Positions 1-8,314 of a DNA stretch of 64,000 nt are shown here, piece by piece; the first letter of the stretch is position 1; the number at the start of each line of letters is the position of its first letter. Under the pieces are notes generated by a model. It was not told the DNA's origin. It was given only the letters and a program-made list of their open reading frames with translations, and did no database searches. This DNA is from JAWVFM01 sp963823245 (GTDB lineage Bacteria > Actinomycetota > Thermoleophilia > Solirubrobacterales > 70-9), in the NCBI GenBank assembly GCA_963823245.1, contig CAWGKQ010000010.1, positions 186,001 through 250,000 on the forward strand, written 5' to 3'. The translations under genes were made by a program, and so were the position numbers.

Positions 1-65
1 CCGGCCTCGCCGAGCGCGCCCCACGCCGCGTCGAGCGCCGATCGGGTGACGGGAGCGCTAGTCAA
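1..65 (-). CDS. Start of an unidentified minus-strand gene, cut by the window edge
   Basis: An open minus-strand frame runs off the left edge. It could start at the TTG at 65-63, overlapping the end of the DHPS-like gene, and reads about 20 residues (beginning M-T-S-A-P-V-T-R) with G or C in nearly all third positions, like the neighbours. Too little is present to recognise a family. If real, it would be the third gene of a minus-strand unit with carbonic anhydrase and the DHPS-like gene. Confidence 0.3.
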   Translation of the reverse strand, partial: MTSAPVTRSALDAAWGALGEA

Positions 66-933
66 CGGTGGTCTCCGCTGGGCGGGCGATCGCCGCCGCG
101 ACGCGCATCGCGTCGAGCGCGCTCGCGTCGTGAAGTCGCATCATCTCCGCGCCCGACACAACCGCGAGCGCAGTCGCGGCCGCTGTGGCCCACTCGCGGC
201 GCTCGGGAGGCACGCGGTCCTTCCACGAGCCACCGAGCACGGCGCCAAGGAAGTCCTTGCGTGAGAGCGCCAGGTAGATGGGCCGCCCGATCGCGCGAAG
301 CTCGGCCAGCCGCCGCAGGACCTCGAGGTCGTCGTCCACCGAGAGGTCGAAGTCGAGGCCGGGATCGAGAGCGATCTGCTCGGGCGGGACCCCGAGCGCC
401 ATGGCGCGATCGATCCCCGCTTCGAACCAGGCGCGCAGGTGGGCGACGGGGTCGTCGTACCGGCGGGTCTCCCGCTCGACGCGCGGTGGTCCCTCGATGT
501 GCATCAGCACGTAGCCGCAGCGGCGCTCGGCCACGAGCTCGAGCATCCGCTCGTCGCGACCTCCGGAGATGTCGTTGATCGCCACCGCGCCGGCGTCGAG
601 CGCCGCCGCCGCGACCTCGGCGGAGAAGGTGTCGGCGATCACCGGGACGCCTGCCTCGTCCGCCAGCCGCTCGATCACCGGCACAAGCCGCGCGGCCTCG
701 TCCGCGGGCGGAACCTCCGGGCCGCTTCGCGCCGCCACGGCGCCGACGTCGAGCATGTCGAACCCAGCCTCGACAAGGGCCAGCCCGTCGGCAACCGCGC
801 GCTCCGGGGTCGCGCTTCGCGCGCCCGCGAAGAACGAATCGTCGGTGACGTTCACGATCCCGACTGCTTTCGGGGGCGGGAAGCCGACCTCGGAGCCGCC
901 GAGGCACCATGCGCAGGAGCCGGCGGCGCCCAT
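58..933 (-). CDS. Dihydropteroate synthase-like protein (FolP family, divergent)
   Basis: A 291-residue TIM-barrel protein of the pterin-binding/DHPS family; true DHPS condenses p-aminobenzoate with hydroxymethyl-dihydropterin diphosphate in folate synthesis. Family landmarks seen in order are GIVNVTDDSF, INDISGG, MHIEG, LDPGLDF, LSRKDF and RLHD. Several expected residues differ: the NVTPDSF proline is Asp, the STRPG loop after the second strand reads AARSGPE, and the DPGIGFGK loop lacks GFGK. These loops normally hold pterin and pABA, so the protein may be a second DHPS-like paralogue (compare FolP2 proteins of mycobacteria) and not the folate enzyme. It starts 3 nt after the carbonic anhydrase stop and is probably cotranscribed with it. 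Confidence 0.75.
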   Translation of the reverse strand: MGAAGSCAWCLGGSEVGFPPPKAVGIVNVTDDSFFAGARSATPERAVADGLALVEAGFDMLDVGAVAARSGPEVPPADEAARLVPVIERLADEAGVPVIADTFSAEVAAAALDAGAVAINDISGGRDERMLELVAERRCGYVLMHIEGPPRVERETRRYDDPVAHLRAWFEAGIDRAMALGVPPEQIALDPGLDFDLSVDDDLEVLRRLAELRAIGRPIYLALSRKDFLGAVLGGSWKDRVPPERREWATAAATALAVVSGAEMMRLHDASALDAMRVAAAIARPAETTVD

Positions 934-936
934 CCG

Positions 937-1538
937 CTAGAGGACCTCGACCCTTCCGGAATCGAGGTCGTACTCGGCGCCGACGATCTTGAGGGCGCCA
1001 CCGGGGACGAGCTCGGCCAGACCGGGGCTTTCGGCGATCGCGGCGGCCGTCGCCTCGACATTCGCTCGCACCGCGAGCTCCGCGAGCGCCTGATGCGAAG
1101 CCTCGGGCTCGAGGCGGACCAGCCGCTCCACGACCGGGACGATCGGGGTTACGGCGCCGGCGATGCCGTCGCCTGCGCTCTCGGCCGCCACGGCCTGGGC
1201 AGTCGCAGCGGCGACGGCCCCGCAGCGGCGGTGCCCGAGGACCACGAGCAGCGGGATCGCCAGGTGCTTTGCGGCGAACGCGATGCTGGCCAGGATCGCC
1301 GGATCGGACGCGGTGTTCCCGGCCACCCGGACCGTGAAGAGGTGGCCGAGGCCTTGGTCGAAGACGATCTCGGGAGGGACCCGGGAGTCGGAGCACGAGA
1401 GCACGATCGTGTGAGGGCGCTGTTCGCGCGCGACAGCAGCGCGCCGCGCAGGATCGATGCCGTCCCGGGCCGGCGCCCCCCGGCGAAGCGCTCGTTGCCC
1501 GCGAGCAGGCTGGCCAGCGCCTCGTCCGCCGCGCTCAT
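937..1538 (-). CDS. Beta-class carbonic anhydrase, interrupted by a frameshift
   Basis: Beta-carbonic anhydrase (reversible CO2 hydration, zinc enzyme). The N-terminal part, read from ATG at 1538, has the family's LLAGNERFAGGRR start. The catalytic part lies in another frame from about 1425 down to 937 and contains CSDSRVPPE (zinc Cys, Asp-Arg dyad) and the zinc HxxC as LGHRRCG. The frames join at a CGCGCGCG tract (1425-1432): removing one CG pair gives a continuous LLSREQRPHTIVLSCSDSR, a normal family sequence. It is either a sequencing indel or a recent inactivation. The start has a -10-like TACGGT 6 nt upstream and is divergent from the HAD gene. Confidence 0.8.
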
Positions 1539-1543
1539 ACGGC

Positions 1544-1550
1544 TACCGTA
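1544..1550. promoter_or_regulatory. Divergent -10-like elements between carbonic anhydrase and HAD genes
   Basis: Only 25 nt separate the two divergent start codons. TACCGT (1544-1549, plus) and TACGGT (1550-1545, minus) overlap. On the minus strand the hexamer lies 6 nt before the ATG, the spacing expected for a leaderless mRNA. Confidence 0.4.
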
Positions 1551-1563
1551 GCGGCCTCCTCGA

Positions 1564-2376
1564 ATGGCCCTGCGCTGCGTCTACACCGACCTCGACGGGA
1601 CCCTCCTCGGGCGCGGCGGCTCCCTCTTCCGCGATGCGGAGGGCGCGTTCTCGATGGCGCAGGCCCGGGCCCTCGAAGCCTGTCACCGCGCCGGTGTCGA
1701 GGTCGTGATCATGTCCGGCCGTAGGGAGGCCCAGGTGATGGCCGACTCGAGGCTGATCGGGCAGACCTCCTACATCTACGAAGCCGGGTGCGGCGTGGTG
1801 ATCGACGGCGAGCGCACGTACCTGACCGGCGACTGGACGGTCGACGACGGCGCGACGCCCGCCCAGCGGATGCTCGAAGACGGCATCCCCGACCTGCTCT
1901 TCGAGCGCTTTCCCGGAAGGCTCGAGTGGCACGCGCCCTGGCATCACGACCGGTTCCTGTCGCACCTCTTTCGCGGCAGCGTCGACGTTGGCGAGGCGAA
2001 TCAAGCCCTCGCCGAGGCGGGGCACGACGACCTCAGGTTCCTCGACAACGGGGCCATATCCACCCCCGTCGCGGGGGTGGAGGTGCCGCACGCCTACCAC
2101 CTGGTTCCCGGCGGAGCGAGCAAGGCGAAGGGCGTGGCCTTCCACCTGCGCGCCCGGGGCTACGACGAGTCGGAGTGCATCGCCGTCGGCGACTCGCTCG
2201 AGGACCTCGACTGCGCGGCCGCGGTCGGCCGCTTCTTCGCGGTGGCGAACGGTCCGGCTCGGGATGCGGGGATGCGGGAGGCGATGACGCGCTTTCCCGA
2301 CGCCGCGGTCACGGAGGGCGCGATGGGCGAGGGCTTCTACGAGGCGGTCGTCTCCACGCTCGTGGACCGCGCCTGA
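1564..2376 (+). CDS. HAD-superfamily phosphatase (Cof/HAD-IIB type)
   Basis: A 270-residue cytosolic hydrolase with HAD motifs in order: DLDGTLL (nucleophile and acid aspartates, about residues 9-15), IMSGRR (motif II), the GGASKAKG lysine region (motif III) and AVGDSLEDLD (motif IV acidic pair). The long cap between motifs II and III is typical of HAD-IIB enzymes that hydrolyse small phosphorylated sugars or cofactors, and mannosyl-3-phosphoglycerate phosphatases are relatives. The substrate cannot be told from sequence. It ends 20 nt before the DtxR-type regulator. Confidence 0.8.
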   Translation: MALRCVYTDLDGTLLGRGGSLFRDAEGAFSMAQARALEACHRAGVEVVIMSGRREAQVMADSRLIGQTSYIYEAGCGVVIDGERTYLTGDWTVDDGATPAQRMLEDGIPDLLFERFPGRLEWHAPWHHDRFLSHLFRGSVDVGEANQALAEAGHDDLRFLDNGAISTPVAGVEVPHAYHLVPGGASKAKGVAFHLRARGYDESECIAVGDSLEDLDCAAAVGRFFAVANGPARDAGMREAMTRFPDAAVTEGAMGEGFYEAVVSTLVDRA

Positions 2377-2383
2377 GGCCCAC

Positions 2384-2389
2384 TACCAT
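2384..2389 (+). promoter_or_regulatory. -10-like element of the DtxR-type gene
   Basis: TACCAT lies 7 nt before the GTG start, the spacing seen at several other genes here and expected for a leaderless transcript. No matching -35 is evident. Confidence 0.4.
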
Positions 2390-2396
2390 CGATCAC

Positions 2397-3110
2397 GTGT
2401 CCAGTGAGGCCGTAACGGTCGCTGAGGAGGAGTACCTCCAGATCATGTTCTGGCTGGAGGAGGCGGGCCTGCCGATCACGGGCGCGAACATCGCCCGCGC
2501 GATGCAGCTCTCGGCGCCGACGGTGCACGAGATGATCGGGCGCCTCGAGGGCGATGGCTACGTCGTCCGCGCCGACGACAAGTCGCTGTCGTTCACGGAT
2601 GCGGGGCGCCGCCACGCCGCCGCGATCGTGCGGCGCCACAGGCTGATCGAGCGCTTTCTCACCGACGTCCTCGCCGTCCCCTGGGACGAGGTGCACGAGG
2701 AGGCTGAGCGGCTGGAGCACGCGATGTCACCGGTGCTCGAGGAGCGGATGCTCGCGGCGATCGGCGACGCGAAGACCTGCCCGCACGGGCACCCGCTCGC
2801 CGAGGGGGAGCGCGAGCGCGGCGCCCTGCTCGCCGACGTCGAGCCCGGCGCGAGCGTTGTCGTCCTGCGGTTCGAGAACGAGGCCGAGGAGCTCCTGCAC
2901 TACCTCAAGGAGTCCGGCCTCCACCCGGGGCTCGAGGGCTCCCTCGAGAGCTCGGGCGACGACCAGGTCGTCGTTGCTTCGGGCGGTGGAACGCACGCGA
3001 TCTCGCGCAGCGTCGCGGAGACCGTGTCGGTGCGCGCCGAGCCTTCGCCGCCGCCACGCCCGCCGCTCCCCGAGCAGCTCGTGCTCAGCTCGGATCGCTA
3101 CGGACGCTGA
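2397..3110 (+). CDS. DtxR/IdeR/MntR-family metal-dependent transcriptional regulator
   Basis: A 237-residue repressor. The N-terminal winged helix (about 1-65) includes LQLSAPTVHEMIGRLEGDGY-like recognition-helix sequence; the metal-binding and dimerisation domain (about 66-140) has the family run ERFLTDVL, VPWDEVHEEAE and CPHGHPL. A C-terminal SH3/FeoA-like domain (about 150-225) follows. Family members bind DNA when loaded with Fe(II) or Mn(II) and control metal uptake. The GTG start is chosen because the wHTH begins a few residues later and TACCAT lies 7 nt upstream. The recognition helix keeps the family pattern. No target operator was found nearby. Confidence 0.85.
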   Translation: MSSEAVTVAEEEYLQIMFWLEEAGLPITGANIARAMQLSAPTVHEMIGRLEGDGYVVRADDKSLSFTDAGRRHAAAIVRRHRLIERFLTDVLAVPWDEVHEEAERLEHAMSPVLEERMLAAIGDAKTCPHGHPLAEGERERGALLADVEPGASVVVLRFENEAEELLHYLKESGLHPGLEGSLESSGDDQVVVASGGGTHAISRSVAETVSVRAEPSPPPRPPLPEQLVLSSDRYGR

Positions 3111-3125
3111 GGGGGCCGGCGAGGC

Positions 3126-3323
3126 CTACGACTCGCCGCAGATCTGGCGCAGGCGCCGGTAAAGCGCCGCGTCCTGTGGGCGCATCAGGTACTCGCGCCG
3201 ACGGACCTTCGCCTCGTGCTCCCGGATTGCGGCCGCCAGTGCCGAGAAGCGGTGCTCGGCCAGGTTGCGCTCGCCCACCGGGTCGAGCTCGCGCGTTCCT
3301 TCCACCATCGTGATCGGGCTCAT
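3126..3323 (-). CDS. Small hypothetical protein (65 aa)
   Basis: A short soluble, charged, mostly helical protein with no recognised domain. ATG at 3323 is preferred because GGAGGAG lies about 6 nt upstream; an in-frame TTG at 3356 would add 11 residues but lacks a ribosome site. No Cys pair, signal or membrane segment is visible. It lies alone between the convergent DtxR-type gene and an aminotransferase. Function unknown. Confidence 0.55.
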   Translation of the reverse strand: MSPITMVEGTRELDPVGERNLAEHRFSALAAAIREHEAKVRRREYLMRPQDAALYRRLRQICGES

Positions 3324-3424
3324 CCCCCACTCCTCCGTGGTCTTCCTTCTTGGCAATCGTGGCGAGAGTAGGTCGCCGGGATAAACCTCGTGTGAACGGT
3401 TGGTAAGGACTTTGCGAAACCCGA

Positions 3425-4531
3425 CTAGGCGGGGCTCGCGGCGCGCACGCGATCGAGCGCGCGGGCGATCCGGCCGACGCCCTCGTCGACCTGCCCGGCG
3501 GGCACGCTGGCGAACGAGAGGCGCAGGCTCGACCCTCCGCCCTCGAGCATGAAGTCGGCACCGGGGACGAAGGCGACACCCTCGTCCTTGGCGGCGCCGA
3601 GTAGCTCGGCGCAGTCGACGTCGTCGGCGAGCGTGAGCCAGAGGAAATAGCCCCCGCCGGGGATCACGAAGTCAGCCTCCGGGATCCGCTCGGAGAGCGC
3701 GGCGACGAGCGCGTCGCGCCGCTCGCGCAGGGCGTGGCGGACGATGTCGATGTTTCGCGCCAGCCCGCCCGAGCGGCAAAGCTCGAACACGATCGACTCG
3801 GCGAGCATGTTGGGCGAGATGTAGTTCTCATTGGCGCGCCTCGCGAGCGCGGCGATCTCCTCCGCGGGGCCGACCAGGTAGCCGACGCGCACTCCGGGAC
3901 TGACCGTCTTCGAGAACGAGGAGGCGTAGGTGATCCGCCCGCCCTCGTCCATCGAGAGCATGGTCGGCATCGCCTCAACCGCCTCGAAGTAGATCTCCGC
4001 ATAGGGATCGTCCTCGAAGATCCGCAGGTCGTAGTCGGCCGCGAGCTCGACAACCCGGTGGCGCTTTTCGTCGGAGAGCGTGCAGCCGGCCGGGTTCTGG
4101 AAGGTCGGGATGAGGTGGACGAGCTTCGGAGCGGGACCGAGCTCGAGGGTCTCCTCGAGGTAGCTCAGGTTGATCCCATCGGGGTCGAGCGGCACCCCCG
4201 TGAGGGTGGCGCCACGGCGATGCAGGAGCAGGAGAGTGCGGTCATAGGAGGGCTGCTCGACGATCACCCGGTCGCCCGGCTCGACGGCGTGCTCGAAGAG
4301 CAGGACGCCGGCCTCGAGCGAGCCGTTCGTGACCATCACCTGGGAGGCGTCGACGCCGTGGAACTCCGCGAGCCACTCGCAGAGCTCAGGATGGCCCCTC
4401 CCGGTCCCGTAGGACAGCGCCCGCTCCCAATCGGATTCGAGCGCCCGCGCGGCGGCCTCGCGCACGAGCTCGCGCGGCAGGATGTCGGCGCTCGGAGCGC
4501 CTCGGGCGAAGCTGATCACGTCGGAGGGCAT
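3425..4531 (-). CDS. PLP-dependent aminotransferase, class I/II (2-aminoadipate/MocR-like)
   Basis: A 368-residue fold-type I aminotransferase. Seen are the substrate and PLP-binding YGTGRGHPELCEWL region, the VTNGSLEAG phosphate loop, IPTFQNPAG, an EDDPYAEIYFE stretch with the PLP-ring aspartate, and SSFSKTVSPGVRVGYL with the Schiff-base lysine. The NPxG and SKxxxPGxRxG combination is typical of the LysN/2-aminoadipate branch that also makes the C-terminal half of MocR regulators; no wHTH is attached. A second member of the branch is at 35495-36898. Physiological substrate unknown. Confidence 0.85.
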   Translation of the reverse strand: MPSDVISFARGAPSADILPRELVREAAARALESDWERALSYGTGRGHPELCEWLAEFHGVDASQVMVTNGSLEAGVLLFEHAVEPGDRVIVEQPSYDRTLLLLHRRGATLTGVPLDPDGINLSYLEETLELGPAPKLVHLIPTFQNPAGCTLSDEKRHRVVELAADYDLRIFEDDPYAEIYFEAVEAMPTMLSMDEGGRITYASSFSKTVSPGVRVGYLVGPAEEIAALARRANENYISPNMLAESIVFELCRSGGLARNIDIVRHALRERRDALVAALSERIPEADFVIPGGGYFLWLTLADDVDCAELLGAAKDEGVAFVPGADFMLEGGGSSLRLSFASVPAGQVDEGVGRIARALDRVRAASPA

Positions 4532-4581
4532 CGGCGCCCGAGTCTAGATGCCGACGTGGCATCGCGCCGTTCCGCGACCAT

Positions 4582-5928
4582 GTGGGCGTGCGGCTCTCGA
4601 ACCGGATCGCCATCGCGGCCGTCGCGGCCGCTCTCGCGGTCGGCGGCGCGGCGGCTCCGGCGGCTGCCTCAAGCGGCTCCGCGACGCCGAAGCCGCGAAT
4701 CAAGGACGATCGGATCCCGTTCGGAAAGGAGCGAAAGCGGGAGACGGCGCGATACTCGCAGCGCCATTACGGGCAGCGCACCTGGCGCCTTCGGGACCCA
4801 CGCGTGATCGTCCTTCACTACACGACCTCGGCCACGTACGCGCCGGCTCGGAACACGTTCGCGTCGAACGCCCCCGTCCTGGGCGAGCTACCGGGGAGCT
4901 GCGCCCAGTTCATCATCGGCAAGAACGGCGTGATCCACCGGATCGTTCCGCTGAAGGTCCGGTGCCGGCACGCGATCGGCCTCAACTACACGGCGATCGG
5001 GATCGAGATGGTCCAGGAGCAGCTTTCGAGCTCGCGTCGCTCCGACCTGGCCATCCTCCACCGCCGCCCCCAGATCAACGCGGCGCTCCATCTCGTCCGC
5101 TGGCTCCAGGCTAGGTACGGGATCAAGGCCCGCAACGTCATCGGGCACGCGATGGCGAACGACAGCCCCTTCTTCCGGGACCGGGAGGGGTGGCGAAACG
5201 ACCACACCGACTGGCAGCGGCGCGACGTGGTGACGTTCCGCCGCCGCCTCAGGTCCCCGCAGGCCGAGTCGAAGGGGCCGGCAGCGCGCCGCATCGTGTT
5301 CGGACGCAGCGTCCGTGGGCGCCCGCTGACGGCGATCGAGGCCGGCAACCCCGATGCGCCGCGCACCGCACTCGTGGTCGGCCAGATCCACGGTGACGAG
5401 CCCGCGGGCCGGAAGGTCGTCGAGCTTCTGCGCCATCGGCGCCATGGCCTCGGCGACCTCGCCCTGTGGACCGTGAAGACGGTGAACCCCGACGGCAACC
5501 GGCTGGACACGCGCCAGAACGCCCACGCCGTTGACCTGAACCGGAACTTCTCGTATCGGTGGGCGCCCGTCGAGCCACCGGGCAGCCGCTACTACCAGGG
5601 GCCGCACCCGTTCTCGGAGCCCGAGTCCCGAGCCGTACGCCGGCTCGTGCGCCGGGTCCGGCCGGACGTTTCGATCTGGTACCACCAACCGTGGGGCGCC
5701 GTGCTGAGGGACCCGTGCCACGGGCCGAACCGGATCCAGCGCCGCTACGCCCGCATCGCCCGGATGCCGCTGTCGTGCCGCGGCGCCGCGCTCCCCGGCA
5801 CGGCGATCGACTGGGAGAACCACCGCGCGGGGGGCAAGGCGTTCGTCGTCGAGCTGGGGCCCGGCGGGGTGCCGGGCTCCGTCGCAGGGCGAAATGCTCG
5901 CGCCGCGCTCCGCGTCGCGGCGGGTTGA
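4582..5928 (+). CDS. Secreted fusion of N-acetylmuramoyl-L-alanine amidase and M14-type carboxypeptidase
   Basis: A 448-residue exported protein. Residues 8-30 form a signal peptide ending at an AxA-type site. An Amidase_2 domain (about 70-225) has zinc-ligand candidates H79 (VLHYT), H130 (RHAIG) and the GHAMAN and HTDW segments, fitting cleavage of the MurNAc-L-Ala bond. A second zinc domain (about 235-448) has M14 signatures: IHGDEPAG (H270, E273), NPDG, DLNRNF, WYHQPW (H368) and FVVELG (catalytic E424). Fusion of an amidase to a peptide-cleaving M14 domain suggests one enzyme acting on both the glycan-peptide link and the stem peptide. GTG start, as the signal peptide begins at once. Confidence 0.85.
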   Translation: MGVRLSNRIAIAAVAAALAVGGAAAPAAASSGSATPKPRIKDDRIPFGKERKRETARYSQRHYGQRTWRLRDPRVIVLHYTTSATYAPARNTFASNAPVLGELPGSCAQFIIGKNGVIHRIVPLKVRCRHAIGLNYTAIGIEMVQEQLSSSRRSDLAILHRRPQINAALHLVRWLQARYGIKARNVIGHAMANDSPFFRDREGWRNDHTDWQRRDVVTFRRRLRSPQAESKGPAARRIVFGRSVRGRPLTAIEAGNPDAPRTALVVGQIHGDEPAGRKVVELLRHRRHGLGDLALWTVKTVNPDGNRLDTRQNAHAVDLNRNFSYRWAPVEPPGSRYYQGPHPFSEPESRAVRRLVRRVRPDVSIWYHQPWGAVLRDPCHGPNRIQRRYARIARMPLSCRGAALPGTAIDWENHRAGGKAFVVELGPGGVPGSVAGRNARAALRVAAG

Positions 5929-5935
5929 GCGCCGT

Positions 5936-6208
5936 CTATCTGACGACGAGCTTCTTGGTCTTCGAGGCCTTGTTGCCCGCGCGGTCGGTGGCGGTGACCC
6001 TGACCTTGTGCCTGCCGAGCTTGAGCTTCGGCCGGAACTTCCCCGCGCACGCCCGGCGCTGCCGCGGACGAGGGCGAAGTCGGCCGACGTCGCGCCGAAG
6101 ACGAATCCCGTGGTCGAGGTCGCCCTCGGCGCCCTGCGCCGCAGCCGGGACGAGCAGCACGGCGGCCGCGGCCAAGCCCAAAACGACGCTTCTTCGATGC
6201 AGCTCGAT
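5936..6208 (-). CDS. Small exported protein, probably with ATC start and a shifted middle
   Basis: The frame encodes a clear signal peptide (IELHRRSVVLGLAAAAVLLV, then a PAAAQGA cleavage region) and ends in KFRPKLKLGRHKVRVTATDR, a beta-strand pattern common in secreted Ig-like repeats of actinobacteria. No ATG, GTG or TTG fits; AGGAGG (6218-6213) sits 4 nt before ATC at 6208. Between about 6035 and 6105 the GC-rich third-position signal moves to another frame (reading GFVFGATSADFALVRG) and then returns, implying two compensating indels in the gene or the assembly. It lies between sucD and the convergent amidase gene. Confidence 0.45.
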   Translation of the reverse strand: MELHRRSVVLGLAAAAVLLVPAAAQGAEGDLDHGIRLRRDVGRLRPRPRQRRACAGKFRPKLKLGRHKVRVTATDRAGNKASKTKKLVVR

Positions 6209-6263
6209 GCGCCCTCCTCTGGCGCGAGTCCATGCCCACCGGGGGACTCGGCGCAAGGGCTCG

Positions 6264-7136
6264 CTACGAAGAGAGTGTCTCGACCGCGATCTGGGCGGCC
6301 TCGGTGGGGCTCGTGCCCACCCGCACGCCCTTCGCCTCGAGCGCGTCCTTCTTGGCCTGGGCGGTGCCGGAGGAGCCGGAGATGATCGCCCCCGCGTGGC
6401 CCATCTGCTTGCCCTCGGGAGCCGTGAAGCCGGCGATGTAGCCGACCACGGGCTTCGACACCGACTCGGCGATGAAGTCGGCGGCCCGCTCCTCGGCGTC
6501 GCCCCCGATCTCGCCCACCATCACGATCAAGTCGGTCCCGGCATCGGCCTCGAACAGGGTCAGGACGTCGATGAAGTCGGAGCCGATGATCGGGTCGCCG
6601 CCGATGCCGACGATCGTCGAGTTGCCGAGGCCGGCCTGCTTCAGCTCGTTGCCGATCTGGTAGGTCAGCGTGCCCGACTTCGAGACGACCCCGATCGAGC
6701 CGCCCTCGAAGAACTGCGCCGGGATGATGCCGACGTTGGCCTTCCCCGGCGAGAGCACGCCGGGGCAGTTGGGGCCGATCAGCCGCACGCCCGCGTCCCG
6801 CGCCTTCCAGTAGGTCCTCAGCATGTCGAGAACGGGGATTCCCTCGGTGATCGCGATCACCGTCTCCACACCCGCGTCGATGGCCTCGTCGATCGCCGCG
6901 CCGGCGAACCGGGCGGGCACGAAGACCATCGACGTGTTGGCGCCCCGCTCTTCGACCGCCTCCTTGATCGAGTCGAACACCGGCACGCCGTCGACGTCCT
7001 GACCGCCCTTGCCCGGCGTCACGCCGGCGACGAGCTCCGTGCCGTAGTCGCGGTTGCGCAGGCCGTGGAAGGTCCCCTCGCGGCCGGTCAACCCGCTGAC
7101 GACGAGCTTGGTCCACTCCCCGACGATGATGCTCAT
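6264..7136 (-). CDS. sucD: Succinyl-CoA synthetase (ADP-forming), alpha subunit
   Basis: A 290-residue TCA-cycle subunit that binds CoA and carries the phosphohistidine in conversion of succinyl-CoA to succinate with nucleotide synthesis. Seen are the CoA-binding N-terminal Rossmann region (GREGTFHGLRN), PNCPGV, and the active-site segment MGHAGAIISG whose His is phosphorylated. Length is normal. It overlaps sucC by 4 nt (ATGA), so the two are translationally coupled. Confidence 0.95.
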   Translation of the reverse strand: MSIIVGEWTKLVVSGLTGREGTFHGLRNRDYGTELVAGVTPGKGGQDVDGVPVFDSIKEAVEERGANTSMVFVPARFAGAAIDEAIDAGVETVIAITEGIPVLDMLRTYWKARDAGVRLIGPNCPGVLSPGKANVGIIPAQFFEGGSIGVVSKSGTLTYQIGNELKQAGLGNSTIVGIGGDPIIGSDFIDVLTLFEADAGTDLIVMVGEIGGDAEERAADFIAESVSKPVVGYIAGFTAPEGKQMGHAGAIISGSSGTAQAKKDALEAKGVRVGTSPTEAAQIAVETLSS

Positions 7137-8281
7137 GCCGCCGCCTTCGCGAGCTCCACGACCTTCTGGGCCGCTCCGAGCATCGTCTTCTCCTGGTGCA
7201 GGCCCGGCAGGCCGGCCTCGTCGAGCAGGCGGAGCCCCTCCTCGGAGTTGGTGCCGTCAAGGCGCACGACCAGCGGCACGTCGAGGCTCACCTGCTTCGA
7301 CGCCTCGATGATCCCCTTCGCCACCTCGTCGCAGCGGGTGATGCCGCCGAAGATGTTGAAGAGGATCGCCCTGACCTTCTCGTCGGAGGTGATCACCTCG
7401 AGCGCGTCGACGATCGCCTCGGCCTTCGAGCCGCCGCCGGCGTCGAGGAAGTTGGCCGGCGAACCGCCCGCCTGCGCAACGACGTCCAGCGTGGACATGC
7501 AGAGCCCGGCGCCGTTGCCGAGGATGCCGATGTCGCCGTCGAGCTTGACGTAGGTGATGCCCTTCTCTCTCGCCATCCGCTCTTGCGGGTCCTCGGCGGC
7601 GTCGTCGCGGAGCTCTGCGAACTCTGGGTGGCGGAAGAGGGCGTTGCCGTCGAGGGTGACCTTCGCGTCGAGAGCGAGCACCTCCCGCTCCCGCGTGACG
7701 ATTAGCGGGTTGACCTCGATCAGGGTGGCGTCCTCCTCGATGGCAACCTCGTAGAGCTTCGCGAGAAGGTCGCCGACCGCCGCCTGAACGTCGTCGTCGA
7801 TCCCCGCTTCGGCGGCCATCTCGGTGCCGATCTCGGCGGTCATCCCCTCGCCGGGCTCCAGGTGGCGGCGCACGAGCGCGCCCGGGTCGCTCTCGGCGAC
7901 CTCCTCGACGTCCATGCCGCCCATTCGGGTCACCATTGCCAGGAGCTTCTTCTCCCCGCGGTCGAGGATGATCGAGGCGTAGTGCTCGGCCGCGATGTCG
8001 CTCGCTTCCTCGATCCACACCTCGTGGACCGTGAAACCGCTGATCTCCATCCCGAGGATGGCGCCGGCGTGGGTGCGTGACTCATCTGCGTCGCCGGCGA
8101 CCTTGATGCCGCCCGCCTTGCCGCGCTTGCCGATCCGCACCTGCGCCTTGACAACGTGCGGGTAACCGACCTCCTCGCCTGCCTCCGCGGCCTCGTCGAC
8201 GGTCGTCGCGTGACGCCCCCTCGGCACGGGAACGCCATGCCTGGCGAACAGCTCTTTTCCCTGGTACTCGAGTAGGTCCAC
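7133..8281 (-). CDS. sucC: Succinyl-CoA synthetase, beta subunit
   Basis: A 382-residue ATP-grasp subunit. It begins MDLLEYQGKELF as expected, has VKAQVRIGKRGKAGG in the nucleotide-binding fold and NPLIV near the metal site, and ends with the CoA ligase domain containing NIFGGITRCDEVAKG. It is the first gene of the sucCD unit. The upstream 130 nt shared with the divergent haloacid-dehalogenase-like gene contain two perfect inverted repeats. Confidence 0.95.
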   Translation of the reverse strand: MDLLEYQGKELFARHGVPVPRGRHATTVDEAAEAGEEVGYPHVVKAQVRIGKRGKAGGIKVAGDADESRTHAGAILGMEISGFTVHEVWIEEASDIAAEHYASIILDRGEKKLLAMVTRMGGMDVEEVAESDPGALVRRHLEPGEGMTAEIGTEMAAEAGIDDDVQAAVGDLLAKLYEVAIEEDATLIEVNPLIVTREREVLALDAKVTLDGNALFRHPEFAELRDDAAEDPQERMAREKGITYVKLDGDIGILGNGAGLCMSTLDVVAQAGGSPANFLDAGGGSKAEAIVDALEVITSDEKVRAILFNIFGGITRCDEVAKGIIEASKQVSLDVPLVVRLDGTNSEEGLRLLDEAGLPGLHQEKTMLGAAQKVVELAKAAA

Positions 8282-8314
8282 GAAGCCGCGGGAGCCTATC
8301 GGGGATGTCAGTGA

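Noticed and set aside
439..1551. Long plus-strand frame opposite the DHPS-like and carbonic anhydrase genes
   Set aside because: Arg/Gly/Ala-rich shadow of the real minus-strand genes, with no recognisable family.
4888..7260. 790-codon minus-strand frame across the amidase gene and sucD
   Set aside because: Antisense shadow from high GC; the real genes are supported by domain motifs.
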